Shown: positions 17,398 through 26,094, numbered from the stretch's first letter. The stretch is 64,000 nt of DNA from Janthinobacterium aquaticum (GCF_009208565.1 NZ_WFLK01000006.1:62001-126000), one strand, 5' to 3'. Notes: generated by a model not told the origin, from the letters alone. Program-made: numbers and translations.

Positions 17398-19050
17398 GTG
17401 AAGCCCAACGACCCGCAAGCCCCGTCCACCGACCTGCCAGCCAATCCTGCGCGTCGCCGCATCTTCCAGGCCGCCACCGCCGTCGGCCTGGCCAGCAGCG
17501 GCCTGCCTGCCGTGGCAGCGGCCAAGCCGGCCGTGGTCAAAGGGTCGCTCGACGCCAAGCTCAAGGCGCACGTGAAAAACGTGGTGGTGATTTACCTGGA
17601 AAACCGCAGCTTCAACAACCTGTTCGCCAACTTCCCCGGCACCAGTGCGCCGTTATCGAGCGTCACGCCGGCGCAGGCGCAGCAGCTCGACCGCGACGGC
17701 ACGCCGCTGGCCACGCTGCCGAAGATCTGGGGCGGCCTGGTGCCGAACCAGCAAAATATCGGCGGCACTGATTACCAGATCAAGGAAGACCAGATCACCG
17801 GCTTGGCCAATGCACCTTACAAACTCAGCGACGCCGCCGACAAGCCGCTGCCGGAAAGCCTGATCACGCGCGACCTGGTACACCGCTTCTACAACAACCA
17901 GATGCAGATCAACGGTGGCAAGAACGACGGCTTTGCCGCCTGGGCCGACAGCGGCGGCCTGGTGATGGGTCACTACGGCGAGACGTCGAAAAACCTCAAC
18001 CTGTGGCAGATCGCCCAGCAGTACACGCTGTGCGACAACTTCTTCATGGCCGCTTTCGGCGGCTCCTATATGAACCACCAGTTCCTGGTGACGGGTCGCG
18101 CCAACGAATACTTCAATGCAGCCGAGACGGCGGCAAAGAAAAAAATCGCCGTGCTGGCCGACGGTCCGCAGGGTGTGCGCCTGGCGATCGCTGAAGACTG
18201 CCCGAAGTCAGCGCTCGATGGCAAGCCGAAATACGTCAACGACGGCGCCATCACGCCGGACGGCTACGCGGTCAATACCATGGCGCCGCCGTATCAGCCC
18301 AGCTATATCCGCCCGGCCTATGATGGCGATCCACTGCATGCCGACCCGGCAGACGCCAACACGCTGCCGCCGCAAACCTATGACACCATCGGCGACCTGC
18401 TCTCGCGCAAAGGCGTGAGCTGGGCCTGGTATGGCGGCGGCTGGCAGGCGGCGCTCGATCACAAGGGCGGCGGCAGCAAACCGAATTTCCAGTACCACCA
18501 CCAGCCGCTCAACTATTTCAAGCAGTTCGCACCCGGCACGCAAGCGCGCGCCGAACACCTGCGCGACGGCGGCACCGGCGACAGCCCGATCTCGAACAAA
18601 TTCCTCGCCGCCGTGGTGGCCGGCAAGCTGCCGGCGGTCACCTTCTACAAGCCGCAGGGCAACCTGAACCTGCATGCCGGCTATTCCGATATCGAGTCGG
18701 GCGACCAGCACGTGGCCAACGTGATCCAGCATCTGAAGGAGTCGCCACAATGGAAGGACATGATTGTGGTGATCACTTTTGACGAAAACGGCGGCTGGTG
18801 GGATCACGTGGCGCCGCCCAAAGGCGACCGCTGGGGTCCAGGCACGCGTATTCCGGCCATCGTGGTATCGCCGCACGCAAAAAAAGGCGCGGTCGACCAC
18901 AGCTTCTACGACACCACGTCGATCCTGCGCCTGATCACCCGCCTGCACGGCCTGCCGCTGCTCGAAGGCCTGAAAGTGCGCAACGAGGCGTTTGCCGCCC
19001 GTGGCGCGCTGCCACCGGGTGACCTGACGGGCGCCCTGAGCTTCCGTTAA
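17398..19050 (+). CDS. Tat-exported phosphoesterase (acid phosphatase / phospholipase C superfamily)
   Basis: 550 residues from a GTG with GGAG six bases upstream; a TTG at 17377 is in frame but lacks a site. A twin-arginine signal (R19-R20-R21-IFQ then AATAVGLASSGLPAVAAA) indicates export as a folded enzyme. Family motifs are VVIYLENRSFNNLF at the start, GSYMNHQFLVTG, and FDENGGWWDHVAPP near the end. These fit the PF04185 family, which covers AcpA-type acid phosphatases and phospholipases C. Substrate choice is open. Confidence 0.9.
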   Translation: MKPNDPQAPSTDLPANPARRRIFQAATAVGLASSGLPAVAAAKPAVVKGSLDAKLKAHVKNVVVIYLENRSFNNLFANFPGTSAPLSSVTPAQAQQLDRDGTPLATLPKIWGGLVPNQQNIGGTDYQIKEDQITGLANAPYKLSDAADKPLPESLITRDLVHRFYNNQMQINGGKNDGFAAWADSGGLVMGHYGETSKNLNLWQIAQQYTLCDNFFMAAFGGSYMNHQFLVTGRANEYFNAAETAAKKKIAVLADGPQGVRLAIAEDCPKSALDGKPKYVNDGAITPDGYAVNTMAPPYQPSYIRPAYDGDPLHADPADANTLPPQTYDTIGDLLSRKGVSWAWYGGGWQAALDHKGGGSKPNFQYHHQPLNYFKQFAPGTQARAEHLRDGGTGDSPISNKFLAAVVAGKLPAVTFYKPQGNLNLHAGYSDIESGDQHVANVIQHLKESPQWKDMIVVITFDENGGWWDHVAPPKGDRWGPGTRIPAIVVSPHAKKGAVDHSFYDTTSILRLITRLHGLPLLEGLKVRNEAFAARGALPPGDLTGALSFR

Positions 19051-19138
19051 GCTTCCCACGGGGCGGCGCGCCTGTGATACACTGCGTGCCGCACTTAACT
19101 CCGCAGGTTCAGCTTTCCTGACGCTTGCAACAACAATG

Positions 19139-19168
19139 AGCCCGACTCCCGTAGCCGGGCTTTTGTTT
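19139..19168 (+). terminator. Probable terminator after the phosphoesterase
   Basis: Stem AGCCCG (19139-19144) / CGGGCT (19156-19161) with an 11-nt loop, then TTTTGTTTT. Confidence 0.7.
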
Positions 19169-19272
19169 TGTGGGGCAAGCGCCTATAGTCATCACACGTC
19201 ATCAAACTGCGGACAGCTTTCTGCCCGCTCCCGGCAGTGCCTTCGGATGCAGCCGGGACCCGAGGTTCAGAA

Positions 19273-19509
19273 ATGAGAGATAAAAAAGATAACGCCACCA
19301 TCGACTTGCCAGGTTTAGCGCCACCGCCTCCAGCGCCGGTGCCAGAACCTGAGGCCGAACCGAAGCGCCGCGTGCGCACGCGCAAGGTGGCGTTGAAACA
19401 GGTCCAGCTCGAATTGCTGGAACCGACCGACGCCACCGGTCTGCCGGTCTGGCAGCGCGACGAAGGGCTGGATCTGACCGGCCTGCCGATCTGGGCGCCC
19501 GATCACTGA
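19273..19509 (+). CDS. 78-residue proline-rich protein with twin TGLP(V/I)W motifs
   Basis: Starts at the ATG at 19273 with GAGG upstream. The N-terminal half is Pro/Glu-rich and then strongly basic (EPKRRVRTRKVALKQ). The C-terminal half holds two copies of a short motif, TGLPVW and TGLPIW, 17 residues apart. No cysteine, signal or membrane segment. Not a family I can name. A basic region plus paired aromatic motifs would suit a nucleic-acid or protein adaptor, and the RNA helicase gene dbpA follows on the same strand 108 bp downstream; both points are inference. Confidence 0.72.
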   Translation: MRDKKDNATIDLPGLAPPPPAPVPEPEAEPKRRVRTRKVALKQVQLELLEPTDATGLPVWQRDEGLDLTGLPIWAPDH

Positions 19510-19617
19510 CCTCCCCGCCGGCGGCCTTTGTCTGCCGCCTGCACAACACACCATTCGCACCAGGGCGCATAAAACGCCTGTAGACTGTGCTCATCGCTTT
19601 TCTTACCGGCCCGCCCC

Positions 19618-21039
19618 ATGACCGACACCATCACCACCTCCTTTGCCAGCCTGCCGCTGACGCCTGCCTTTCTCGCCAACCTCGACTCGCTCGGTTACCA
19701 CCAGATGACCACCATCCAGGCGCAAAGTCTGCCGGCGGTGCTGGCCGGGCGCGACCTGATCGCCCAGGCCAAGACCGGCAGTGGCAAGACCGCCGCCTTT
19801 GGCATCGGCATTTTGCACAAGCTCAATCCGGCCTGGTTTGCCGTGCAGGGTCTGGTGCTGTGCCCGACGCGCGAACTGGCCGACCAGGTGGCCAATGAGC
19901 TGCGCCGCCTGGCGCGCGCGGCCGGCAATATCAAGATCCTCACGCTCACCGGCGGCGCGCCGATGCGCCCGCAGATCGCCTCGCTCGAACATGGCGCCCA
20001 TATCGTGGTCGGCACGCCAGGCCGCCTGCGTGACCATCTGGGCCGCGGCACCATCAAGCTCGATCACGTGCAGACGCTGGTGCTCGACGAGGCCGATCGC
20101 ATGACCGACATGGGCTTTTACGACGAAATCGCCGGCATCGTCAGCGCCTGCCCGGCACGCCGCCAGACGTTGCTGTTCTCGGCCACCTACCCCGACGATA
20201 TCCGCCAGGCGACCGCCTCGTTCCTGGTCGATCCGCTGGAAGTGACGGTCGAAGCGCAGCACGACAACAGCAAGATCGAGCAGCGTTTCTATGAGATCGG
20301 CTTTGACGAGCGCAATAGTGCGGTAGCCAAGCTGCTCAAGCACTACCAGCCCGAGTCGACGCTGGCCTTCTGCAACACCAAAGTCCATTGCCGTGAACTG
20401 GCCGACGAATTGCGCCAGCAGGGCTTTTCCGCACTGGCGCTGTACGGCGAACTGGAACAGCGCGAGCGCGATGAAATCCTGGTGCTGTTTGCCAACCGCA
20501 GCTGCTCGGTGCTGGTGGCCACCGACGTGGCCGCGCGCGGGCTCGATATCGCCAACCTGGGCGCCGTAATCAACGTCGATGTGTCGAAAGACACCGAAGT
20601 GCATATCCACCGCATCGGGCGCACCGGGCGCGGCAGCGAAAGCGGCCTGGCCCTGTCGCTGTGCGCACCGAACGAAAAGAAATGGGTCAAGCTGATCGAG
20701 CAGTACCAGAACAGCGCGGTGCAGTGGCACGATCTGAAAGAACTCGATGACGACGACAGTGGGCAAGCGCAGCCGGCGCCGATGGTCACGCTGTGCATTA
20801 TGGGTGGCAAGAAGGACAAACTGCGCCCCGGCGACCTGCTGGGCGCCCTGACCGGCGACGCCGGCCTGACCAAGGAACAGGTAGGCAAAATCAATGTATT
20901 CGAGTTCATGACCTATGTGGCGCTGGACCGCAAAGTGGCCGACGCCGCCTTCCGCCGCCTCAACAACGGCAATGCGCTGGGCCGCGACTTTGGCAATATC
21001 AAGGGCCGCAGCTTCAAGATGCGCTTTATCGAAGCGTGA
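19618..21039 (+). CDS. dbpA: ATP-dependent RNA helicase DbpA
   Basis: 473 residues. The DEAD-box core shows Walker A (AKTGSGKT), the LDEADRMTDMGF box and SAT (LLFSATYP), then helicase C motifs ending HRIGRTGRG. The C-terminal 75 residues (GKKDKLRPGDLLGALTGD...GRDFGNIKG) form the DbpA RNA-binding domain that recognises hairpin 92 of 23S rRNA. Its role is late assembly of the 50S subunit. Length and domain order are standard. Confidence 0.95.
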   Translation: MTDTITTSFASLPLTPAFLANLDSLGYHQMTTIQAQSLPAVLAGRDLIAQAKTGSGKTAAFGIGILHKLNPAWFAVQGLVLCPTRELADQVANELRRLARAAGNIKILTLTGGAPMRPQIASLEHGAHIVVGTPGRLRDHLGRGTIKLDHVQTLVLDEADRMTDMGFYDEIAGIVSACPARRQTLLFSATYPDDIRQATASFLVDPLEVTVEAQHDNSKIEQRFYEIGFDERNSAVAKLLKHYQPESTLAFCNTKVHCRELADELRQQGFSALALYGELEQRERDEILVLFANRSCSVLVATDVAARGLDIANLGAVINVDVSKDTEVHIHRIGRTGRGSESGLALSLCAPNEKKWVKLIEQYQNSAVQWHDLKELDDDDSGQAQPAPMVTLCIMGGKKDKLRPGDLLGALTGDAGLTKEQVGKINVFEFMTYVALDRKVADAAFRRLNNGNALGRDFGNIKGRSFKMRFIEA

Positions 21040-21060
21040 TTATTCACCGGCACATATCGC

Positions 21061-21216
21061 GTAGGTCGGATTAGGCGGGGCCGCCCAGGCCCTTCGGGCC
21101 GTAATCCGACAACATTGTTAGCGTCAGCGGTGTTATCGGATACGCCGCAGGTCGTAATTTGTTGGCGTCAGCGGTGTTGTCGGATTACGGCCCCTTTGGG
21201 GCCTAATCCGACCTAC
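21061..21216. repeat. Inverted pair of REP-like elements between dbpA and cysS
   Basis: Unit 1 at 21061-21110 (GTAGGTCGGATTA ... TAATCCGAC) has an inner GGCCC-TTC-GGGCC hairpin. Unit 2 at 21179-21216 (GTCGGATTA ... TAATCCGACCTAC) has inner GGCCCC-TTT-GGGGCC. The spacer contains a decayed third unit: GCGTCAGCGGTGTT occurs twice. Unit 2 overlaps the last codons of cysS. The structure could act as a bidirectional terminator between these convergent genes. Confidence 0.9.
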
Positions 21217-22591
21217 GCACGCGCTTCGCTACAGTGCCACCCGCAGTATCTTCAATCTCATACCCCGCCTCGCGCATCTGCGCACGCAGCATGTCGGCAT
21301 CGTGCCAACGCCGCTCGCGCCGCGCCAGTTCACGCGCCGCCATCAATGCCACAACCGCTTCCGGCACCGCCACCTCCAGTGGCTGCCAGGCCAGCAGATC
21401 GAGCCCCAGCGCTTCATCAAAGCGTGCCATGGTGGCCTTTTTCACGCCGTCCGATAGTTCGCTTTTGAGCAGATCCCACGCCACGGCCAGTCCACGCGGG
21501 TAATTGAGGTCGTCGTTGAGCATGGCCGCAAAACGCGCCAGCCAGGCGGCGTCGGCCTCGCCCTCGGCTGGCCCGAGCGCATGCACGCTGGTGCGCAGGC
21601 GACTCAAGCCGCTGGCGGCGGCACGCAAGGCTTCGTCGGTAAAATTGAGGCTGCTGCGGTAATGTGCACCCAGGCACAGGTAGCGGTAGGCCAGCGGATC
21701 GACGCCCTGCTCGACCAGGCTTTGCAGGCGCAGGAAGTCGCCTGACGATTTCGACATCTTGGCGTCACCGGTTTTCAAAAAAGCCCCATGCAACCAGAAG
21801 TTGGCCAGCCGCGTGCCGTGGCGCGCTTCGGTCTGGGCGATCTCGTTGCTGTGGTGGACCGCCACATGGTCTTCACCACCGCAATGGATATCAAAGTAAG
21901 TTCCCAGGTGCTTTTCGGCCATTGCCGAGCATTCGATATGCCAGCCGGGAAAGCCCAGGCCCCACGGGCTATCCCATTCCATCTGGCGCTCTCCGGGCGT
22001 GCCGCTGAACTTCCATAGCGCGAAGTCGCAGATATCGCGCTTTTCCCCCAGCTCGACCCGCTTGCCCGCCTGCAGGCCGGCGCGGTTCAGGCGCGCCAGC
22101 TTGCCATAGCTGCTTTGGCGCGCGGTATCGAAGTAAATGCCGTCCGAGGTGGCGTAGGTATGGCCCTTCGTTTCCAGGTCGCGGATAAACGCGATCTGCT
22201 CAACAATATGGTCGGTGGCGCGGCACCAGACGGTGGGCGCCAGGATATTTAACTGCTGCAGGTCCGCTTCAAAGGCGCGCGTGAATTCGGCCGCAATATC
22301 CCAGGCCGACTTGCCGCTGCGCGCGCTTTTCGCTTCGATTTTGTCGTCGCCACTGTCGGCGTCCGACGTGAGGTGGCCGACATCGGTAATGTTCATGACA
22401 TGGCGCACCTCAATGCCATTGAAGGCCAGCGCGCGGCGCAGGCCGTCGACAAACAGATAGGTGCGCAGGTTGCCGATATGCGCGTAGTCGTACACGGTCG
22501 GGCCGCAGGCGTACAGGCCCGCCTTGCCCTCTTCGATCGCGGTAAAAGGGCGCAGGCTGCGGCTATACGTGTCGTACAGATGGAGTGTCAT
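21203..22591 (-). CDS. cysS: Cysteinyl-tRNA synthetase
   Basis: 462 residues. Class I synthetase with zinc ligand C29 in [14 protein letters not shown] at 38-41, the WHIECSAM zinc region and KMSKS in the [12 protein letters not shown] loop. It charges tRNA-Cys. The final codons AGG TCG GAT and the TAG stop lie inside a REP-like element, so the C-terminal RSD is element-derived. The start is the ATG at 22591, only 23 nt after the T run of a strong terminator hairpin, implying that transcription must pass it (see leader features). Confidence 0.96.
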   Translation of the reverse strand: MTLHLYDTYSRSLRPFTAIEEGKAGLYACGPTVYDYAHIGNLRTYLFVDGLRRALAFNGIEVRHVMNITDVGHLTSDADSGDDKIEAKSARSGKSAWDIAAEFTRAFEADLQQLNILAPTVWCRATDHIVEQIAFIRDLETKGHTYATSDGIYFDTARQSSYGKLARLNRAGLQAGKRVELGEKRDICDFALWKFSGTPGERQMEWDSPWGLGFPGWHIECSAMAEKHLGTYFDIHCGGEDHVAVHHSNEIAQTEARHGTRLANFWLHGAFLKTGDAKMSKSSGDFLRLQSLVEQGVDPLAYRYLCLGAHYRSSLNFTDEALRAAASGLSRLRTSVHALGPAEGEADAAWLARFAAMLNDDLNYPRGLAVAWDLLKSELSDGVKKATMARFDEALGLDLLAWQPLEVAVPEAVVALMAARELARRERRWHDADMLRAQMREAGYEIEDTAGGTVAKRVRRSD

Positions 22592-22614
22592 GCAAGTCTT
22601 TCGGAAGTGGCGCA

Positions 22615-22655
22615 GAAAAAGAAAATGGCCACAGGTTTTTCAACACTGTGGCCAT
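22615..22655 (-). terminator. Attenuator-type terminator in the cysS leader
   Basis: On the minus strand a perfect 10-bp stem ATGGCCACAG / CTGTGGCCAT (22655-22646 and 22634-22625, loop 11 nt) is followed by TTTTCTTTTT. It ends 23 nt before the cysS ATG, leaving little room for a separate downstream promoter. Confidence 0.75.
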
Positions 22656-22675
22656 CGGAATGAGGAAGTAAAAGC

Positions 22676-22774
22676 TTAACGGCGCCGGGCCGTCTCCTCA
22701 CGGGGCCAGGCGCACGGACACAGCGCAGCAGCAGCGCCGGTGGCAAGCATGGAGTGGAGGATAAAAGCGTTCAT
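22676..22774 (-). CDS. Possible cysS leader peptide, 32 residues with Cys-Pro-Cys
   Basis: Frame on the minus strand from the ATG at 22774 to TAA at 22676, ending 20 nt before the terminator stem. It reads MNAFILHSML...ALCPCAWPREE, with Cys codons TGT (22720-22718) and TGC (22714-22712). No Shine-Dalgarno site is present, but a candidate promoter would start the RNA at or next to the ATG, giving a leaderless message. Cysteine codons before a terminator before the Cys-tRNA synthetase gene is the classic attenuation layout. The reading is inference; the antiterminator pairing is only weakly visible. Confidence 0.4.
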   Translation of the reverse strand: MNAFILHSMLATGAAAALCPCAWPREETARRR

Positions 22775-22780
22775 GGCTTG

Positions 22781-22810
22781 ACTATCGCACGGCGGGCGGC
22801 AGGCCGTCAA
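22781..22810 (-). promoter_or_regulatory. Candidate promoter for the cysS leader
   Basis: Minus strand: TTGACG (22810-22805), an 18-bp spacer and GATAGT (22786-22781). The expected start is about base 22774, the first base of the leader-peptide ATG. The -35 is good and the -10 matches at four of six positions. Confidence 0.4.
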
Positions 22811-22826
22811 GCCTGCCGGCGCCGGC

Positions 22827-24068
22827 TCATTTTTTCTTCGGCTGCTCGATATGCGGCAGCAGCACCGTCAGAATGCCCAGCAGCGGCAGGTAGGAGCACA
22901 GCTTGTAGACATAAGCGATGCCCGATACGTCAGCCAGATGCCCCATGGCAGCGGCGGCAATGCCCGACACGCCAAACATCAGGCCGAAGAAAATGCCGGC
23001 AATCATGCCGACCTTGCCCGGCACCAGTTCCTGCGCAAACACCACGATGGCGGAAAACGCCGACGAAATCACGAAGCCAATAATCACCGTGAGCACCGCT
23101 GTCCAGAACAGGTCGACATACGGCAGCAGCAGCGTGAATGGCGCCGCACCCAGGATCGAAATCCAGATCACACGCTTGCGGCCGATACGGTCGCCGATCG
23201 GGCCGCCCATAAAGGTGCCGGCGGCCACGGCGGCAAGGAACAGGAACAGATAGAGCTGGGCCGAGCCGATCGACAGATGGAATTTGTCGATCAGGTAAAA
23301 CGTGTAATAGCTCGACAGGCTGGCCATGTAGATATATTTGGAAAACACTAGCAGCGCCAGCACGCCCAGCGCCCCCATCACCTTGTTGCGCGACAGATTC
23401 GGGCCGCCGTGGCCGCCTGTTTTGGGCTTGAAGCTGGCCAGGTGGCTGCTATACCAGCGGCTGACCGTGTAGAGCACGGCGATGGCCAGCATGGCCAGCA
23501 GGCTGAACCAGGCAATATTGCCCTGGCCGCGGCCGACAATCACGGCTGCCGCCAGCAAGGGCCCCAAGGCCGAACCGACGTTGCCGCCGACCTGGAACAG
23601 CGACTGCGCAAAGCCGTAGCGCCCGCCCGAGGCCATGCGCGCCACGCGCGACGCTTCAGGATGGAAGGTCGACGAACCCACGCCGATCAGACCCGCCGCG
23701 ACCAGCAGCGTAGGGAAACTCGTCACCACGGCCAGCATCAGCACGCCAAGCAGCGTAAAACACATGCCCACTGGCAGCAGAAAGGGCAGCGGTCGGCGGT
23801 CGGTGTACAGGCCAATCCACGGCTGCAGCAGGGACGCCGTGCACTGGAACGTCAGCGTAATCAGGCCAACCTGGGTAAAGCTCAGCGAAAACTCGGCTTT
23901 CAGCATCGGGTAGATCGACGGCAGCAGCGCCTGAATCAGGTCATTGAGCAAATGCACAAAAGCAACAGCGCCCAGGATATTCATGGCCAGGCCCGACTGC
24001 TGGCTGGTATGGATGGGCTGAGGCGCCGCGATGGTCGCGGTCATGGGATCAGTGGTGGTGGTATTCAT
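22827..24068 (-). CDS. MFS transporter, fosmidomycin-resistance (Fsr) type
   Basis: 413 residues from the ATG at 24068; an ATG two codons earlier (24074) is the alternative. About twelve hydrophobic segments are visible, with the MFS loop motif DRRP between TM2 and TM3 and GDRIGRKRV between TM8 and TM9. FVHLLNDLIQALLPSIYPMLK is characteristic of Fsr-type drug exporters (shown here as the family pattern FxHxxxDxxxxxxPxxxP). Expected to export small toxic compounds with proton antiport. The divergent AraC regulator 109 bp away is the likely controller. Confidence 0.9.
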   Translation of the reverse strand: MNTTTTDPMTATIAAPQPIHTSQQSGLAMNILGAVAFVHLLNDLIQALLPSIYPMLKAEFSLSFTQVGLITLTFQCTASLLQPWIGLYTDRRPLPFLLPVGMCFTLLGVLMLAVVTSFPTLLVAAGLIGVGSSTFHPEASRVARMASGGRYGFAQSLFQVGGNVGSALGPLLAAAVIVGRGQGNIAWFSLLAMLAIAVLYTVSRWYSSHLASFKPKTGGHGGPNLSRNKVMGALGVLALLVFSKYIYMASLSSYYTFYLIDKFHLSIGSAQLYLFLFLAAVAAGTFMGGPIGDRIGRKRVIWISILGAAPFTLLLPYVDLFWTAVLTVIIGFVISSAFSAIVVFAQELVPGKVGMIAGIFFGLMFGVSGIAAAAMGHLADVSGIAYVYKLCSYLPLLGILTVLLPHIEQPKKK

Positions 24069-24177
24069 AAGCATCCGCAAATATCCGGGCACAGGGCGGC
24101 CCGGCAGGAAAGCCAGTATAGTATGGTCGCACAAACACGAACTTCCAATAATCGTCGCGTAAGTGACAAAATTTACT

Positions 24178-24981
24178 ATGGTCAATTCCAGCCCCCTCCC
24201 CCGCAGCACCTCGTCTGCCGATTATCAGCATGTGCCACGGCCGGTGACGGCGCTGTCAAAGCAATATGCGACAGCAGCTTATACGCCGCCGCACAGCCAT
24301 GTACGCGCGCAGCTGCTGTTTGCCACCGAGGGCGTGATGCGGGTCAGCACCGAGCACGGCGTATGGATACTGCCGCCAAGGCGCGCGCTGTATATTCCGG
24401 TCGGCGTGGTGCATGAACTTGATATTCTGAGCGCACTGAGCATGCGCACAATTTATATTGAAGCGAGCGCGGCCGCGTCGTTTGGCGCCAGCTGCAAGGT
24501 GGTGGAAGTGAGCCGCCTGCTGCGCGAAATGATTTTGGCGCTGCTCGATGAACCGGTGGAGTATGCGTTGGACGAGCGCGGCGACTGGCTGACGCGGCTG
24601 ATCCTGTCGGAACTGGCGCGCGCCGACACGGTACCGATCGCCATTCCCTGGCCGCGCGACCGCCGGCTGGTGGCCGTATGCAACGCCATTATGGCCGCAC
24701 CGGGCAGCCGGCGCAGTATCGAAGACTGGGCGCATGAAGCCGGCGCCAGCGCGCGCACGCTGATCAGGCTGTTTCCCAAGGAGACCGGGCTGCACTACCG
24801 GCAATGGCTGCAGCAGGTACATCTGGCCGAAGCATTCTGCCGGCTCGACAAGGGCGAAAGCGTGGCGGCGATTGCCCATGCGCTCGGCTACGCCAGCCCC
24901 AGCGCCTTCAGCGCCATGTTTCGCCGCATACTGGGGCGCACGCCCCAACACTATCTGGGCGAATGGCGTAACGTGGAGTGA
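24178..24981 (+). CDS. AraC-family transcriptional regulator with cupin sensor
   Basis: 267 residues from the ATG at 24178; a GTG at 24163 is also possible. The N-terminal cupin half carries TPPHSHVRAQLLFATEG and a second barrel strand IPVGVVHELD. The C-terminal half has two helix-turn-helix motifs, SIEDWAHEAGASARTLIRLF and AIAHALGYASPSAFSAMFRR, ending RTPQHY. It is divergent from the MFS pump, the standard layout for a local activator or repressor. The ligand is unknown. Confidence 0.92.
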   Translation: MVNSSPLPRSTSSADYQHVPRPVTALSKQYATAAYTPPHSHVRAQLLFATEGVMRVSTEHGVWILPPRRALYIPVGVVHELDILSALSMRTIYIEASAAASFGASCKVVEVSRLLREMILALLDEPVEYALDERGDWLTRLILSELARADTVPIAIPWPRDRRLVAVCNAIMAAPGSRRSIEDWAHEAGASARTLIRLFPKETGLHYRQWLQQVHLAEAFCRLDKGESVAAIAHALGYASPSAFSAMFRRILGRTPQHYLGEWRNVE

Positions 24982-24985
24982 GGCA

Positions 24986-25462
24986 TCAGTTGTTCTTGAG
25001 CAGCGCCGCTTCGGCGATGCTGGGGCGGCCAAAATAGCGCGTCTGCACGGCGCCGGTCTTGTCGCGGCCGGTATACAGGCCCGTGACGGCGGAATTGGCC
25101 GGGTCGTACAGCACCAGGAAATAATGACCGCAGTTATGCGGCTCGCACACACTGCTGAGCAGGCGCGTACTGCCATCGATATCAACCGGGCGCAGCGGCG
25201 TGGTCACGCCATTGGGCACCCAGGAGGGACGACGGATATCGGCCTTTTTCAGCTCGGTCAGGAAAGCCTGGCGAAAAGCGCGGTCGCTGTCGTAGAGTTC
25301 GGGAAAATACGGGCAATCGGTGGCGTCGCTGCATTGCATGGCGCGCTCGACGGGCGAAGCGGCTGGCATGACGGCGGCGACAGCGGTGCCAGCCTGGACT
25401 GGCAACGCCGCCAGGGCCATGGCGGATGTGGCGAAACAGATGGTGAGTAACCTTTGCAACAT
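24986..25462 (-). CDS. Periplasmic lysozyme inhibitor, Ivy family
   Basis: 158 residues with a cleavable signal peptide (cut near PVQAG). The C-terminal part contains C106-EPHN-C111, the constrained loop of Ivy proteins (CKPHDC in E. coli Ivy) whose His enters the lysozyme active site. A second cysteine pair (C44, C50) could form a disulfide. It would protect the cell wall against C-type lysozyme in the periplasm. The gene ends five bases from the AraC regulator stop, convergently. Confidence 0.78.
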   Translation of the reverse strand: MLQRLLTICFATSAMALAALPVQAGTAVAAVMPAASPVERAMQCSDATDCPYFPELYDSDRAFRQAFLTELKKADIRRPSWVPNGVTTPLRPVDIDGSTRLLSSVCEPHNCGHYFLVLYDPANSAVTGLYTGRDKTGAVQTRYFGRPSIAEAALLKNN

Positions 25463-25519
25463 GCAACCTCCTCTATGACAGGAACCAGTCCAGCATAACA
25501 GAGTGGGCGCACGGGACAG

Positions 25520-25930
25520 TCAGGGTGAGCAGCGTATGCCGACCACGCCATTGACCCTGCCTTCGACCCAGCTGGTCTCGCGCCAGCGAAATACCCCCGG
25601 CGCAACAAACACGATCTGCCATTCCACCAGCTTGCCGGTTGAATTGTGCCGCGTTTCGTTGTCATAGACGATCGTCAGGCTGTGCTCTGTTTCAGCGGTA
25701 ACCGTGGCAGCAAAGTGATTGGTCACGCCCAGCTTGCTGGTCCAGGTACGATCATTGAAAATGGCCAGCCGCTGATGGTCATCGGACAGCTGCATGCGTG
25801 TCAGGCGGCGCTCGCCGCTGCAGGTGGCGTTGGTATTGACGCTTTCGGACCAGCTGCCGCTCAGCTGGTCATCATCGAAAACGGGTGGCGCGGCAACGGC
25901 GGCCGCACTGAGCAGCAAGATTGCAAGCAT
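25520..25930 (-). CDS. Exported protein of unknown function
   Basis: 136 residues from the ATG at 25930, giving a signal peptide (LAILLLSAAAVAAPP). The mature part is a small beta-rich domain: LSGSWSESVNTNATCSGERRLTRMQL, then NHFAATVTAETEHSLTIVYDNE and a WRETSW segment, with two cysteines likely bonded. The GxW opening followed by alternating strands is lipocalin-like, but I cannot name a family. The frame is open upstream but without a better start. Confidence 0.65.
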   Translation of the reverse strand: MLAILLLSAAAVAAPPVFDDDQLSGSWSESVNTNATCSGERRLTRMQLSDDHQRLAIFNDRTWTSKLGVTNHFAATVTAETEHSLTIVYDNETRHNSTGKLVEWQIVFVAPGVFRWRETSWVEGRVNGVVGIRCSP

Positions 25931-26030
25931 GGCGATGCTGATAAAAAAGATCTGGCCTACAGCATAGCAGCGCTTGCAAGATAATAGTGGTGACCAAGCC
26001 GCTATTACGAAGAAATTAATTTTTGGACGA

Positions 26031-26061
26031 AAAAAAACGCTGCCGGCCAGGGCAGCGTTTT
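26031..26061 (-). terminator. Terminator of efp
   Basis: Stem AAAACGCTGCC / GGCAGCGTTTT with a six-base loop. On the minus strand it ends in a run of eight T. Confidence 0.92.
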
Positions 26062-26094
26062 CTGGTCTACCGACCAACCATCAGCAATGGCTGA

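Noticed and set aside
21061..21216. REP pair considered as an insertion-sequence remnant with terminal inverted repeats
   Set aside because: No transposase frame lies between the arms and each unit is itself a complete hairpin.
22591..22702. An alternative GTG frame through the cysS leader hairpin that overlaps the cysS start (ATGA)
   Set aside because: It would have to be translated through the terminator stem, has no family resemblance and no better ribosome site than the Cys-containing frame.
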